Assembly (NCBI GenBank): GCA_026645815.1
Contig: JAPKMR010000003.1
Coordinates: 62,001-126,000, forward strand
Direction: 5' to 3'
DNA length: 64,000 bases
DNA from: Anaerolineae bacterium
GTDB lineage: Bacteria > Chloroflexota > Anaerolineae > B4-G1 > SLSP01
The notes under the pieces are model-generated. The model saw only the letters and a list, made by a program, of their open reading frames with translations, ran no database searches and was not told the DNA's origin. Made by a program: the position numbers and the translations under genes. Each line of letters opens with the position of its first letter. The first letter of the stretch is position 1. Of the stretch, positions 14,023 through 23,284 are shown one piece after another.

Positions 14023-17000
14023 TTATGCCTGCCCCTTCAGATAGGCAATCATCGGGTCGGTCACTAGCGGCACGACATCACCAATCATGTGAGGCATAAG
14101 ATTGTCCATCACCTTGGGCATGAGCTTGGGCATCTGCTCGGCCATATAATCGGGCATGGGAATCTGCGCTGAAACCCGCGCCAACATCGTATCCATCACC
14201 TTAGGCATCATCATGGGCAGTAATTTGGGAAAGAGCACCGGGAACATCGGCTTCATCATTGCCAACGCGCCGGGGACTTTTCCCATCGCTCGCATCATCT
14301 TGCCCATACCCAAAGGCATCGCATCAATCAGCTCGGGCCACATCGTTCCCATCAGCTCAGCAAAACCCTGTGGCGTCATCAACGCAATCATTGCCTCAAA
14401 GACCGCCCACTGCGCTCGCACCTCCGGGTGCGGATCGGGCAGATCGGTGTAACCCAAACGCTCCGCGCAGAAGCGCGCGAGATCTACAATTTCCACAGGC
14501 GATTGCGTCTTCTCACGTGACACACGGAACTGGAATTCACAGCAAGGGCAAGCCGCCAGCATCTTCTGTGCTCCCGCTTCGGCGGCTTCATCCAGACGGT
14601 GCTTTCCCACCACTGCAGCAACGGGCGGTTCTTTGATGAGCGTGAGCACACTGCCACAACAGTGCGCGTCATCGCGGTTGTATTCCATCTCAACGTATTT
14701 CACGCCGGGAATAGCTTGAATCACCGCACGCGGCTCCTCATAGATATGAGAAACACGTCCCATGTGGCAGGAATCGTGCCAGGTAACCCGCACCTCCGGC
14801 GCCTCACCCTCAGGAAGAGGCGGGAAGGCAAACTCACCCGTCTGCAATTGCTCCGCGACAACTTCGCTATAGTGTTTTGCCGTGATCGTGTACGGAATGC
14901 CCAGTTTCTTCGCCCACTCCGGATAGACATGGCGCCACATCATATTGCACGCCGGGCAGGAGGTGATAACCGTATCCGCCCCCGTTGCCTCTACGGCAGC
15001 AATATTCTTCCGCATGGTCTCCGCAAAGACTTCCCACTTGCCCGCCACAAGCATCGGTGTGCCACAACAATTCTCTTTTTTGCCCACATAGGTGAAATCC
15101 ACACCGGCTTCGTCTAACAGACGCACACTCGCCATGGCGATATCGTGCTCCACATAACTGGCTGTGCAACCGGCAAAGTATACGGCTTTCGACTTCTTGC
15201 CCACACCGTGTTTCGCTTTCAACTCGTCCGGGAACCAGGCATCGCGATCCTTCCGATAGCCCGCCCAGATATTTCCCTGATCGGTGAGCGCCGCCGCCAT
15301 CATCTCGAAGGGCGGGAAAGTCATGCGACCCTCTTCTTCAATCAGCTGCCCACGTAACTTCATCCACGAAGGTTCGATAGGCAGATTCGCCGAGCAACGC
15401 AGGTTACAGAGCTCACAAGTCGTGCAGACCAGGAATGTATCCACCATGAACTGATCCCACTTCTCACGTCCCTCAATATACTCGCGCAACCAGTACCACT
15501 TGCCGCGCGGGCTTTGGCTTTCCCAACCACGCCCATAATACTGATCGCACTCCTGCACACAATAGCCACACTGCGAACATGCATAGGCATACCAGGCAAC
15601 ATCAGCAGGGATGCCCTTAATGGATTTTTCGGGCAGTTTCTCACTGACGTCACTCGTCACCGCGTTACCAAAAGGACGCAAGAGTGGTTCAAAAGCATTG
15701 GCGGCGATCAAGGCGTTGCTAATGAGTGCGTTACCCACCACCTTGCCGGGGTTGAGTATCCCCGCAGGATCGGCTTTGCGCTTGAATTCCTTCAACATCC
15801 GCACGCGCTCCGCACCAAGAATCTTGTCCGCCATCTTGGTATAATACAATCCGGTGGCATAAGGACGACCACCATACTTTTCAGCGATACGCGCGATGGT
15901 GAGGGAAAGCGGGAAGACAAAGTTATAGGTAAACTTACGCTGATCTGCGGGGATGAAGCCCAGAATGACCACTTCGGGTTCGCCTTTCGGATTGTGTCCG
16001 TGGCGCACCATGACGCCTTCCTTAACAACCGGTTGCCCCACCTTCTGCTCCACCTCAGCCAGCATAGATCCCAACCCAGAGAGCGGCACGACAACTTCGG
16101 CAGGTACCAGGCTAGGTCCCAGACGCTTCACCGTCATAATGCGGAAGCGTTGTGACCACTCATGTTGAGCAATCTCATCGCTGAGCAACACGGCTGTGCA
16201 CTTCTCGCTCTGCATCCGCTGCGCAATCGCGGCGCGAATCTGCTCCGAATCCTGCTGACGGAAAGCTATGGTTACAATGTAGGTCTCAGGCAGTAGCACG
16301 CGATGTTCGGTAGGATGCCCCTGGTGGGTTTGCAGCGGCGCCTGATTTTTCAGCTTTGCCATCTGTGGGTTGATGAAATGCATGGACCAAATCGGCAAGT
16401 TGGCGGCGAGGAAACCTTCGAGCATGTATTGCAGGCTGTGCGCCTCAGCACAGCCCAACGACATAATCTCAAGGGGCATATCGGGCATCACTTTGATGGT
16501 GAGCTGCGTGATAAAACCGGTAATACCCTCGGCCTCGTAGATCATGTCGAGGTCATCGCCTTCAAACAAGCCCAACGAGCCATCACCCAAAATCACGCGC
16601 GCGCTGAGCACATTCTCACGGAACCAACCCGCTTCAAGCGCGCCAAATCCAGCGCCGCCTTGCGCCAACCAACCGCCGGCAGTAGCGGAGGGATAGCTGC
16701 TGGGATAAGTGCGTAGCGTTAAGCCATGTTTCTTGAGCTCGCGGTCCGCTTTCTCCCAGACAATACCCGCTTCAAGCGTCGCTGTCAGAGCATTGCGGTC
16801 TACTGCGATGACTTTATCCATGCGGAAAAAGTCCACCACAATACCGCCCTTCACGGGCAGCACGCCGCCATAGCCGGAAGTAGCCTTGCCGCGTGGCACC
16901 AGGGGAATGCCCGCTTGCCCTGCCCATTGAATCAGCGCGACCAGTTCGGCTTCAGATGCAGGCTGTACCACCGCATCCGCCATCGGCGTGCCAATCAATG

Positions 17001-17127
17001 GCTTGATCATGCTGGGCATCTCGCCCACATCGTGGCTGTAAAGCTTGCGCTCAACCGCACGGGTCGTTACGCGCTCGCCGAAGACACCTTCAAGCCAATT
17101 CAAGTGATCCTGGGATAACCGTGCCAT
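14023..17127 (-). CDS. Large FAD-linked oxidase fused to an Fe-S CCG-domain reductase, with Met/Pro-rich tail
   Basis: This 1034-residue protein joins in one chain what are often two subunits (GlcD/GlcF-like or D-lactate dehydrogenase-like). Residues of about 40-180 form an FAD_binding_4 domain (IPLVPRGKATSGYGG, YPSATAGGWLAQGGAGFG), followed by an FAD-oxidase C-terminal domain to about 490. Two 4Fe-4S motifs are seen (CSQCGYCVQEC and CTTCELCNLRC), then two CCG domains (ENCCGTP and AHCCGS, with FAGCTASY and HDSCHMGR) that usually receive electrons toward a membrane carrier. The last hundred residues are an unusual Met/Pro-rich repeat (PMFPVLFPKLLPMMMPKVM). The substrate is probably a 2-hydroxy acid; this is not provable here. 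An ArsR gene lies immediately upstream. Confidence 0.85.
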   Translation of the reverse strand: MARLSQDHLNWLEGVFGERVTTRAVERKLYSHDVGEMPSMIKPLIGTPMADAVVQPASEAELVALIQWAGQAGIPLVPRGKATSGYGGVLPVKGGIVVDFFRMDKVIAVDRNALTATLEAGIVWEKADRELKKHGLTLRTYPSSYPSATAGGWLAQGGAGFGALEAGWFRENVLSARVILGDGSLGLFEGDDLDMIYEAEGITGFITQLTIKVMPDMPLEIMSLGCAEAHSLQYMLEGFLAANLPIWSMHFINPQMAKLKNQAPLQTHQGHPTEHRVLLPETYIVTIAFRQQDSEQIRAAIAQRMQSEKCTAVLLSDEIAQHEWSQRFRIMTVKRLGPSLVPAEVVVPLSGLGSMLAEVEQKVGQPVVKEGVMVRHGHNPKGEPEVVILGFIPADQRKFTYNFVFPLSLTIARIAEKYGGRPYATGLYYTKMADKILGAERVRMLKEFKRKADPAGILNPGKVVGNALISNALIAANAFEPLLRPFGNAVTSDVSEKLPEKSIKGIPADVAWYAYACSQCGYCVQECDQYYGRGWESQSPRGKWYWLREYIEGREKWDQFMVDTFLVCTTCELCNLRCSANLPIEPSWMKLRGQLIEEEGRMTFPPFEMMAAALTDQGNIWAGYRKDRDAWFPDELKAKHGVGKKSKAVYFAGCTASYVEHDIAMASVRLLDEAGVDFTYVGKKENCCGTPMLVAGKWEVFAETMRKNIAAVEATGADTVITSCPACNMMWRHVYPEWAKKLGIPYTITAKHYSEVVAEQLQTGEFAFPPLPEGEAPEVRVTWHDSCHMGRVSHIYEEPRAVIQAIPGVKYVEMEYNRDDAHCCGSVLTLIKEPPVAAVVGKHRLDEAAEAGAQKMLAACPCCEFQFRVSREKTQSPVEIVDLARFCAERLGYTDLPDPHPEVRAQWAVFEAMIALMTPQGFAELMGTMWPELIDAMPLGMGKMMRAMGKVPGALAMMKPMFPVLFPKLLPMMMPKVMDTMLARVSAQIPMPDYMAEQMPKLMPKVMDNLMPHMIGDVVPLVTDPMIAYLKGQA

Positions 17128-17191
17128 ACTTTCCTCCTATAAATCAGTGACTCAACCGGTTCATACAATCTCAAATAAGTAAGGATGCAAT

Positions 17192-17521
17192 TCAAGTAGC
17201 GCTCAACACGTGCGCGCCATCAGCCAGAAATTGGGCGACAATAGCGCGCATCATATCCAGAGCCTCTAAAATGCGCGGATTGCTCAGCGAATAATAGACG
17301 GCAGTCCCTTCTTTGCGCGCCTCAACCAAGCCACGATCACGCAGAATGCGGAGATGATGTGAGACAGTGGGCTGAGAGACTCCCAGAAATTCAGTGAGCT
17401 CGGAGACTTTACGAGGATGTTCGGCTACCAGGTAAAGTAAGCGCAGGCGCTTGGGATCGCCAACCCCCTCGCAAATGTAGCGGTGCAGCAAAATGGCTTC
17501 CTCATCAGTGATGGTGAACAT
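17192..17521 (-). CDS. ArsR-family winged-helix transcriptional regulator
   Basis: A 109-residue protein with the ArsR/SmtB fold: GDPKRLRLLYLV, the recognition helix region LGVSQPTVSHHLRILRDRGLV, and the wing EGTAVYYSL. The metal site of the classical sensors (ELCVCDL) is not present; the corresponding segment reads SELTEFLGVS, so metal sensing is unlikely and another ligand or redox signal is possible. It starts with AGGA upstream and is followed 64 bases later by the large FAD/Fe-S oxidoreductase, its most likely target besides itself. An inverted repeat at its promoter is a plausible operator. Confidence 0.9.
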   Translation of the reverse strand: MFTITDEEAILLHRYICEGVGDPKRLRLLYLVAEHPRKVSELTEFLGVSQPTVSHHLRILRDRGLVEARKEGTAVYYSLSNPRILEALDMMRAIVAQFLADGAHVLSAT

Positions 17522-17534
17522 AATGGTCCTGTAG

Positions 17535-17590
17535 TTAATATATGCGAATATGTCTATATATGATTATAAACAAAAACGAAGATGATGCAA
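17535..17590 (-). promoter_or_regulatory. Promoter and likely ArsR operator
   Basis: On the minus strand TTGCAT (17585-17590), a 16-base spacer and TATAAT (17563-17568) form a promoter. Overlapping the expected start site is an imperfect inverted repeat with ATATAT ends (about 17538-17561), the size and AT-rich style of ArsR-type operators. Autoregulation is inferred. Confidence 0.55.
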
Positions 17591-17734
17591 GCGCCCGACA
17601 AACATTCAACGGTCTTTCGAATAGTCAGGTTGACACGAAGATGAAGCCAACTAGAATCAAAGCCACACAAATGAAGAACATCCCGGAGCAAATATCCCAC
17701 CACCGGCTTCGCTCCATTTTGCAGGAGGTCTGCT

Positions 17735-19081
17735 ATGTCCTATCACAGCTGGCTTGAATGTGTACGTGGCTGCGGACGCCGCTATTCCATCTATGATGTT
17801 ATCTATCGCTGCGAAGATTGCGGTGGTTTGCTCGATGTCACACACGACGTGGACGCACTTCGCGAGCACACCGCCGCCGAATGGGTAACGCTCTTCGAGG
17901 CGCGCACACATTCGCATGCCTGGTTCCATGGCAGTGGTGTATGGGCCAAAAAGGAATGGGTGTGTCCGGAAATTGCGGCGGAGAATGTGGTTTCGATGGC
18001 GGAAGGCAACACGCATCTCTTCCCCGCGTTCCGTTTGGGACGCGAGATTGGCGTGCCAGAATTATGGGTCAAGCTCTGCGGCAATAGCCACACCGGCTCC
18101 TTCAAGGACCTGGGTATGACGGTGCTGGTCTCGGTGGTCAAACAAATGCTCGCGGATGGTAAACCCATCCGCGCAGTAGCGTGCGCCTCAACGGGCGACA
18201 CCTCGGCAGCGCTGGCGGCTTATGCTGCTGCAGCAGGGATTCCCGCCGTGATTCTATTACCCAAGGGAAAGATCTCCACCGCACAGCTGGCACAGCCTAT
18301 CGCCAATGGGGCACTGGTGCTGGCGTTGGATGCGGATTTCGACGGTTGCATGCGTATTGTGCAGCAGCTCACCCACGATCCCACCATCTACCTGGCAAAT
18401 TCCATGAATTCGCTGCGCATCGAAGGGCAAAAGACCGTCGGTATCGAGATCGTCCAACAACTTGGCTGGGAAGTTCCCGATTGGGTCATCATTCCTGCCG
18501 GGAACCTGGGCAATGTGAGCGCGCTGGGCAAAGGGCTGCTCCTGCTGCGCGACTTGGGAATCATTCAGAAGCTCCCCCGCATCGCCTGCGCGCAAGCAGC
18601 ACATGCCAATCCCCTATACCGAAGTTTTCAAACCGGCTTCACACAATATACACCCATCCAGGCGCAGAAAACGCTGGCAAGCGCCATTCAGATTGGCGAC
18701 CCGGTGAGCTACGAGCGCGCGGTCAAAACCTTACGCGCCTTCGATGGTGTGGTGGAACAAGCCACGGAGGATGAACTCGCCAATGCCGCAGCGCGCGCCG
18801 ACCGCACAGGGCTATACACTTGTCCGCACACCGGCGTTGCCCTCGCGGCGCTGGAAAAGCTCGTCACGCGAGGTGAAATCAAAGCCAGCGACCGCGTGGT
18901 GGTCATCTCCACCGCTCACGGGCTTAAGTTCACCGATTTCAAGGTCGGCTACCACGATCACGAAGCAAGAGGCGCGTTGGAAGGTGTCGAGGCGCGCTAT
19001 GCCAATCCACCGCTCGTGTTGCCCGCCGAGTATGAGGCAGTCAGTGCAGCGATTGATCGGACCCTCGCCAAGAAAGGGTGA
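17735..19081 (+). CDS. thrC: Threonine synthase
   Basis: PLP-dependent conversion of O-phosphohomoserine to threonine. The N-terminus has a rubredoxin-like zinc knuckle (Cys9, Cys13, Cys26, Cys29), found in one class of threonine synthases. The PLP lysine lies in [13 protein letters not shown] (Lys124), and [14 protein letters not shown] is the phosphate-binding loop. Length is 448 residues. GGAGG precedes the ATG. The stop overlaps the start of the next gene, an ApgM-family protein, by four bases, which is the arrangement expected if that protein supplies the phosphohomoserine. Confidence 0.95.
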   Translation: MSYHSWLECVRGCGRRYSIYDVIYRCEDCGGLLDVTHDVDALREHTAAEWVTLFEARTHSHAWFHGSGVWAKKEWVCPEIAAENVVSMAEGNTHLFPAFRLGREIGVPELWVKLCGNSHTGSFKDLGMTVLVSVVKQMLADGKPIRAVACASTGDTSAALAAYAAAAGIPAVILLPKGKISTAQLAQPIANGALVLALDADFDGCMRIVQQLTHDPTIYLANSMNSLRIEGQKTVGIEIVQQLGWEVPDWVIIPAGNLGNVSALGKGLLLLRDLGIIQKLPRIACAQAAHANPLYRSFQTGFTQYTPIQAQKTLASAIQIGDPVSYERAVKTLRAFDGVVEQATEDELANAAARADRTGLYTCPHTGVALAALEKLVTRGEIKASDRVVVISTAHGLKFTDFKVGYHDHEARGALEGVEARYANPPLVLPAEYEAVSAAIDRTLAKKG

Positions 19082-20334
19082 AAGCAAAGATGACGTCTGA
19101 ACCCTCTGAAAAACCGGCGTACCTGAAGACCCTCATCATCCTTGGCGATGGGATGGCAGACTTCCCCATCCCGGAACTCGACGATCGCACACCGCTGATG
19201 GCGGCGCACACTCCCGGAATGGACTTTTTGGCGCGCGAGGGATGTACAGGGCAATTTCTGACGGTTGAAGATGATTTGCCCCCCGGCTCCGAAATCGCCA
19301 ATCTCACAGTGTTGGGCTACGATCCCCATAAGGTCTATCAGGGCCGAGGGGTGTTGGAAGCTGCCAGCCTCGGGGTGGCGCTCGCCCCAGACGATGTCGC
19401 CATGCGCGTGAATCTGATCTGCATAGAAGAAGAGCGCATTCGCAGCCATTCAGCGGGTCACATTAGTAACGAAGAGGCCCATATTCTGATTCAAGACCTG
19501 CAGGCACATTTTGCCGGTTGGCCTATCCGTTTGACGCCAGGGTTGAGCTATCGCCACCTGCTGGTCATGCCGTATGGCGACCCTCACCTGGAATGTGCGC
19601 CGCCGCATGACCACGTAGGCGAAGCCATCACCGAACTGCGCGTGAAGCCGCTCAAACCGGAAGCGACTGCGACCGCTGAGGTCCTCAACCACCTGATTGC
19701 TGAATCGCAGGCGTTTCTGGCAGCGCATCCGTTGAATCACGCTCGCGTTGCGGCGGGCAGACAACCCGCCAATGCACTCTGGCCCTGGTCACCGGGACGC
19801 CGCCCGCAAATGGCGACCTTTCAGGAACGCTTTGGTGTGCGCGGAGCCGTTATCACAGCGGTGGACCTCATCAAGGGGTTAGGCATCTACGCCGGGATGG
19901 AAATCATCCCGGTGGAAGGTGCAACCGGTCTCTACGACACCAACTACGAGGGCAAGGCTGATGCGGCACTGGCGGCATTGGAAGATCACGACCTGGTCTA
20001 TGTCCATGTGGAGGCGCCCGATGAAGCCGGGCATGCCCGTGACCTGGCGCTCAAGGTCCGCTGCATCGAGGATCTCGACCGGCGCCTGATTCAGCACCTG
20101 CTCGATGGCTTAGGTCCTCGCCTGGAGGAGACGATTGTCGCCGTGCTTCCAGACCACCCCACCCCCGTTGCCACGGGGAATCACGTTCACGGGCCTGTGC
20201 CGGTTGCTATTCGCGATCCGCGGTTGTCGCCGGATGCTGTGCAACGTTACGATGAAGAGAGCGTCAAAACCGGAGCCTTGGGATTCCTGCACGGCGCCGA
20301 ATTCATCGAACGGGTGGTGATGAATCGTCGCTAA
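19078..20334 (+). CDS. ApgM-family alkaline phosphatase-superfamily enzyme, probable homoserine kinase
   Basis: The 418-residue protein belongs to the archaeal-type cofactor-independent phosphoglycerate mutase family. It shows [37 protein letters not shown] and the metal site [11 protein letters not shown] with LPDHPTP. A branch of this family is encoded next to threonine genes and has been proposed to be an alternative homoserine kinase. The GTGA overlap with thrC here, and the absence of any ThrB of the GHMP type in the window, favour that role over glycolysis. The GTG at 19078 gives the overlap; the ATG at 19090 is an alternative start. Converging with kbl, it ends before a 14-bp hairpin. 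Confidence 0.85.
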   Translation: MKAKMTSEPSEKPAYLKTLIILGDGMADFPIPELDDRTPLMAAHTPGMDFLAREGCTGQFLTVEDDLPPGSEIANLTVLGYDPHKVYQGRGVLEAASLGVALAPDDVAMRVNLICIEEERIRSHSAGHISNEEAHILIQDLQAHFAGWPIRLTPGLSYRHLLVMPYGDPHLECAPPHDHVGEAITELRVKPLKPEATATAEVLNHLIAESQAFLAAHPLNHARVAAGRQPANALWPWSPGRRPQMATFQERFGVRGAVITAVDLIKGLGIYAGMEIIPVEGATGLYDTNYEGKADAALAALEDHDLVYVHVEAPDEAGHARDLALKVRCIEDLDRRLIQHLLDGLGPRLEETIVAVLPDHPTPVATGNHVHGPVPVAIRDPRLSPDAVQRYDEESVKTGALGFLHGAEFIERVVMNRR

Positions 20335-20459
20335 CTGACTTTCTCACTTCCAGTCTTGGCTTAGGGTCTGTCCGAGAATCCATCTCGGTCCGTGATTTGC
20401 GCCTAAAGGCAGGGTCCCGAGGGAAGCCAGGTTTATCTGCAAAGAGTGTTACCAATAAA

Positions 20460-20498
20460 GTTGGTTCAAGCTACCGCAGAGGGCTAGCTTGAACCAAC
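20460..20498. terminator. Hairpin between convergent genes
   Basis: GTTGGTTCAAGCTA pairs with TAGCTTGAACCAAC (14 bp, 11-base loop) between the converging ApgM-family gene and kbl. A smaller stem CCGAGA/TCTCGG lies at 20372-20388. Confidence 0.6.
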
Positions 20499-20574
20499 GT
20501 AGAGCCACAATCGGAAAATACACCAGAACACCAGGCACGAGTGGGAACAACGAGCAATACCCAACAGGACACAA

Positions 20575-21762
20575 CTACCCTACGACACCAAGACCCCGAC
20601 CCACTGCCTTGAACTGCTCCAAGCCAAAATCGAGATCCTCCCGTGTAAGCGCAGCCGAGACCATGACGCGAATACGCGCCAGACCCTTGGGAACGGTAGG
20701 GAAGCCCAGTGCCATAGCAAAGACGCCCCGCTCGAAGAGCTGCCGGCTGAATTCTTTGGCCAGCTTCACATCGCCCAACATCACCGGCGTAATGGGGGTG
20801 ACACTCTGACCCGTATCAAAGCCCAGCGCTTTCATCTCGCCCTTGAAGTAGCGGGTGTTCTGCCACAAACGGTCCACCAGTTCCGTGGACTCGCTCAGCG
20901 CATGCACAGCAGCAAGACACGCGGCAGTATCTGCCGGGGTAACGGCGCTGGAGAAGAGGAAGGGGCGCGCCTTCTGACGGATGTAGTCCACAATGAGTTT
21001 CTTGCCCGCGATGATGCCTCCAACGACACCAAAGGCTTTGGAGAAGGTTCCAATCTCAACATCGAATTTGCCGTGCAAGCCAAAATGGTCCACGATACCG
21101 CGCCCACCTCGGCCCACCACGCCCTCACCATGCGCATCATCCACCATCGTCAGCACGGCATAGCGCTCACAGACTTCATAGAGCTGGTCCAGTGGCGCGA
21201 GGTCGCCATCCATCGAGAAGACGCCATCGGTCACCATGAGACCACGCCGGTACTGTGGCAAATGCTCTTTGATCTTGGCTTCCAGGTCGGCAGGGTCATT
21301 GTGCTCATAGACAATGATCTTGGCGCGACTGAGACGTGCGCCATCAATAATGCTCGCATGATTGAGACGGTCGGAGAAAATCACATCTTCTGGGCCTACC
21401 AGCGGCGCAAGCGCCGCCTGATTCGCGAGGAAGCCGGCCTGCACGTAGAGCGCATCCTCGACGTTCTTGAATTCGGCCATCGCTTGCTCCAGCTCGCGAT
21501 GCAAACTGAGCGTCCCGGCGATGGTGCGCACCGCAGTGGGTCCAGCCCCGAAACAATCCAACGCTGCTTTAGCAGCCTGCACCAACCGAGGGTCATTAGC
21601 AAGGCCCAGGTAGTTGTTGGTACACAGATTGAGCACGCGCTTCCCATCCACCACCATCCACGCCCCGGCAGGCGACTCAATGGTGCGTAAATTGATGAAC
21701 AAACTTTGCTCTTTGAGTGCCGCGAGCTCGTCTTCAATCCAGCGCAACTTGGCTTCAGGCAT
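20575..21762 (-). CDS. kbl: Glycine C-acetyltransferase (2-amino-3-ketobutyrate CoA ligase)
   Basis: A PLP enzyme of the alpha-oxoamine synthase family that cleaves 2-amino-3-oxobutyrate with CoA to glycine and acetyl-CoA, the second step of threonine breakdown. Family features are [39 protein letters not shown] and the PLP lysine in [12 protein letters not shown]. Start placed at 21762 (MPEAKLRW), because GGAGG sits eight bases ahead; the ORF track includes five more codons. Length is 395 residues. The matching threonine dehydrogenase lies upstream on the same strand, separated by a secreted protease gene. Related family members (8-amino-7-oxononanoate synthase) cannot be fully excluded, but the tdh context supports kbl. 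Confidence 0.92.
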   Translation of the reverse strand: MPEAKLRWIEDELAALKEQSLFINLRTIESPAGAWMVVDGKRVLNLCTNNYLGLANDPRLVQAAKAALDCFGAGPTAVRTIAGTLSLHRELEQAMAEFKNVEDALYVQAGFLANQAALAPLVGPEDVIFSDRLNHASIIDGARLSRAKIIVYEHNDPADLEAKIKEHLPQYRRGLMVTDGVFSMDGDLAPLDQLYEVCERYAVLTMVDDAHGEGVVGRGGRGIVDHFGLHGKFDVEIGTFSKAFGVVGGIIAGKKLIVDYIRQKARPFLFSSAVTPADTAACLAAVHALSESTELVDRLWQNTRYFKGEMKALGFDTGQSVTPITPVMLGDVKLAKEFSRQLFERGVFAMALGFPTVPKGLARIRVMVSAALTREDLDFGLEQFKAVGRGLGVVG

Positions 21763-21809
21763 AGGTAATTCCTCCACAGTGATGATGAGCTATAGATAAC
21801 AAAACAGAC

Positions 21810-23156
21810 TCAAGGCTTTAGCCAGAAAAGCAATGGCGTCACCAGAGCCTCCAGTCGGGCGACCCAGGGTGAAGGCGTCGCAACAAACGACTGCTCTGCG
21901 GCGCCAAGGACCAATGGTAAATATAGACGATGCTTAGACGGCGTTGGTGGAGGTACAGGAGTGTGGGTGGGCGTAGGCGTATAAGTAGGTGTAGCAGTGG
22001 GCGTACTGGTAGGTGTGGCGGTGGGGGTGCTGGTAGGCGTGGCGGTAGGCGTACTGGTAGGTGTAGCAGTGGGCGTACTGGTAGATGTAGCGGTAGGGGT
22101 GAAAGTGGGCGGTAACGGAAGAGTTTGCGCCCACCCAAGGTCCTGTAGCAAGCCAAGGGTCACCGGACCAGGCGCGTGAATGGTGGACCCTGGCGCAATG
22201 GTGTAGACCATCAAGGCGTTTACAGTGCCGGCATACGTCGCATAATCCAGATGTGAATAGCTGGAAGCCGGTATCCAGGAAGTCGGTGCATACAGCTTTA
22301 CGCGCGTCCCACCGTTGGCAGCGTTGGCAAGTGGGCCATCGAACCAGACATTGTTGCTTCTCAGTGCAGCGCCTAACGCGGTTGAAGGATTAGGGTAGAT
22401 AGCGGTATTCATGAGCGCGTTACCGCTGGCATCTTGAGCAAAGTGATCATAGATATCGGCATAACTGCCCCCCGATCCCCAACTGCCCAGGCCGTCACTC
22501 ACATCCATCGAACCACCAAACCCCAGACCGTGCGTAACTTCATGTAATACAACCGAAACAAAGTCATACTGATTAGCCGGCGCGTTGCCGTCTGTGCCCA
22601 AGTACCAGGCCGCTGACCGATTATACGTTGTGACAATTTCAGGGGTGTTGCCGTTCAAATCAACACCTGCTAACGCATTGGCCAGAGACATGGGGTAATT
22701 GGTGTTGGACACCGGCGCCCCCTGGAAATTGCGCGCGCTATAGAAACCGCCCCAACCGAGATAACCGGGAATATCCCCCCAACAAGCCTGAATGGTGATG
22801 GGAACCGGGGAATTGATCTGCGAAGCCCAAATACTCGCAGCATAATCAAAAGCAGCACGCGCTGTTTTTGACCAGGTATAGCAATGCGTTCCCCAAACAT
22901 CATTCGCACCCTCAGGCAAGTATTGCACCGTAATGACAGCACTACTTCTGCCTTGCTCCAAAAAAACCACCGGTGGCGCAACATGGTGACTGGGACCATC
23001 CGGATCAGGTCGCAATCCGATTGGTCCATGTAACCCAACCTGCAAAACCGGCGCGGCCTGGCTGACAGGGGTGGGTAGAGAACCCAACATTCCGACCGCT
23101 AGCAGTAACGCCATCAGCAACCCTGCCATGGCAAAACGGGGCAGTTTCTTCGGCAT
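21810..23156 (-). CDS. Secreted zincin-type metalloprotease with Thr/Pro repeat region
   Basis: Start set at 23156 (MPKKLPRF), ten bases after AGGGAG; the GTG two codons earlier is the alternative. A signal peptide ends near QAAP. The catalytic region has the zinc motif in VVLHEVTHGLGFGGS (HExxH followed by GLGF), with a calcium-type surrounding loop rich in Gly and Asp. Then come about five TPTATPTSTP repeats, which are linker-like and encoded by 24-bp tandem DNA repeats, and HRLYLPLVLG near the C-terminus. The third zinc ligand of the metzincins is not obvious. It lies between tdh and kbl in the same orientation, with no evident functional link to threonine metabolism. Confidence 0.75.
   Translation of the reverse strand: MPKKLPRFAMAGLLMALLLAVGMLGSLPTPVSQAAPVLQVGLHGPIGLRPDPDGPSHHVAPPVVFLEQGRSSAVITVQYLPEGANDVWGTHCYTWSKTARAAFDYAASIWASQINSPVPITIQACWGDIPGYLGWGGFYSARNFQGAPVSNTNYPMSLANALAGVDLNGNTPEIVTTYNRSAAWYLGTDGNAPANQYDFVSVVLHEVTHGLGFGGSMDVSDGLGSWGSGGSYADIYDHFAQDASGNALMNTAIYPNPSTALGAALRSNNVWFDGPLANAANGGTRVKLYAPTSWIPASSYSHLDYATYAGTVNALMVYTIAPGSTIHAPGPVTLGLLQDLGWAQTLPLPPTFTPTATSTSTPTATPTSTPTATPTSTPTATPTSTPTATPTYTPTPTHTPVPPPTPSKHRLYLPLVLGAAEQSFVATPSPWVARLEALVTPLLFWLKP
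21985..22104. repeat. 24-bp tandem repeat, five units, inside the protease gene
   Basis: Units of the form GTAGGTGTAGCAGTGGGCGTACTG repeat in register from 21985 with a few substitutions, encoding the Thr/Pro linker on the minus strand. Copy number of such repeats often varies between strains. Confidence 0.85.
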
Positions 23157-23189
23157 AATCACGCCGCTCCCTTAACGGCTGCAGATTTG

Positions 23190-23267
23190 GGGATGGCACG
23201 TATCAAGGTGTATCAGGAGTGGGGCTTGAAAATTGCAGCCAATTTCCGGTCCTGGACGTGCCATCCC
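23190..23267. other. Long-loop inverted repeat between tdh and the protease gene
   Basis: GGGATGGCACGT (23190-23201) and ACGTGCCATCCC (23256-23267) are exact complements separated by 54 bases, which include CTTGAAAATTGCAGCC. It occupies most of the 128-base gap. No T-run is present, so it may be a processing or regulatory structure, not a simple terminator. Confidence 0.5.
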
Positions 23268-23284
23268 ATACTATTAGTAAAGCA

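Noticed and set aside
13501-14099. Overlapping ORFs on both strands through the 13.5-14.1 kb gap
   Set aside because: They are translations of the palindromic element and tandem repeat. Similar translated strings at 33262-33549 come from the shared repeat arm, not from protein homology.
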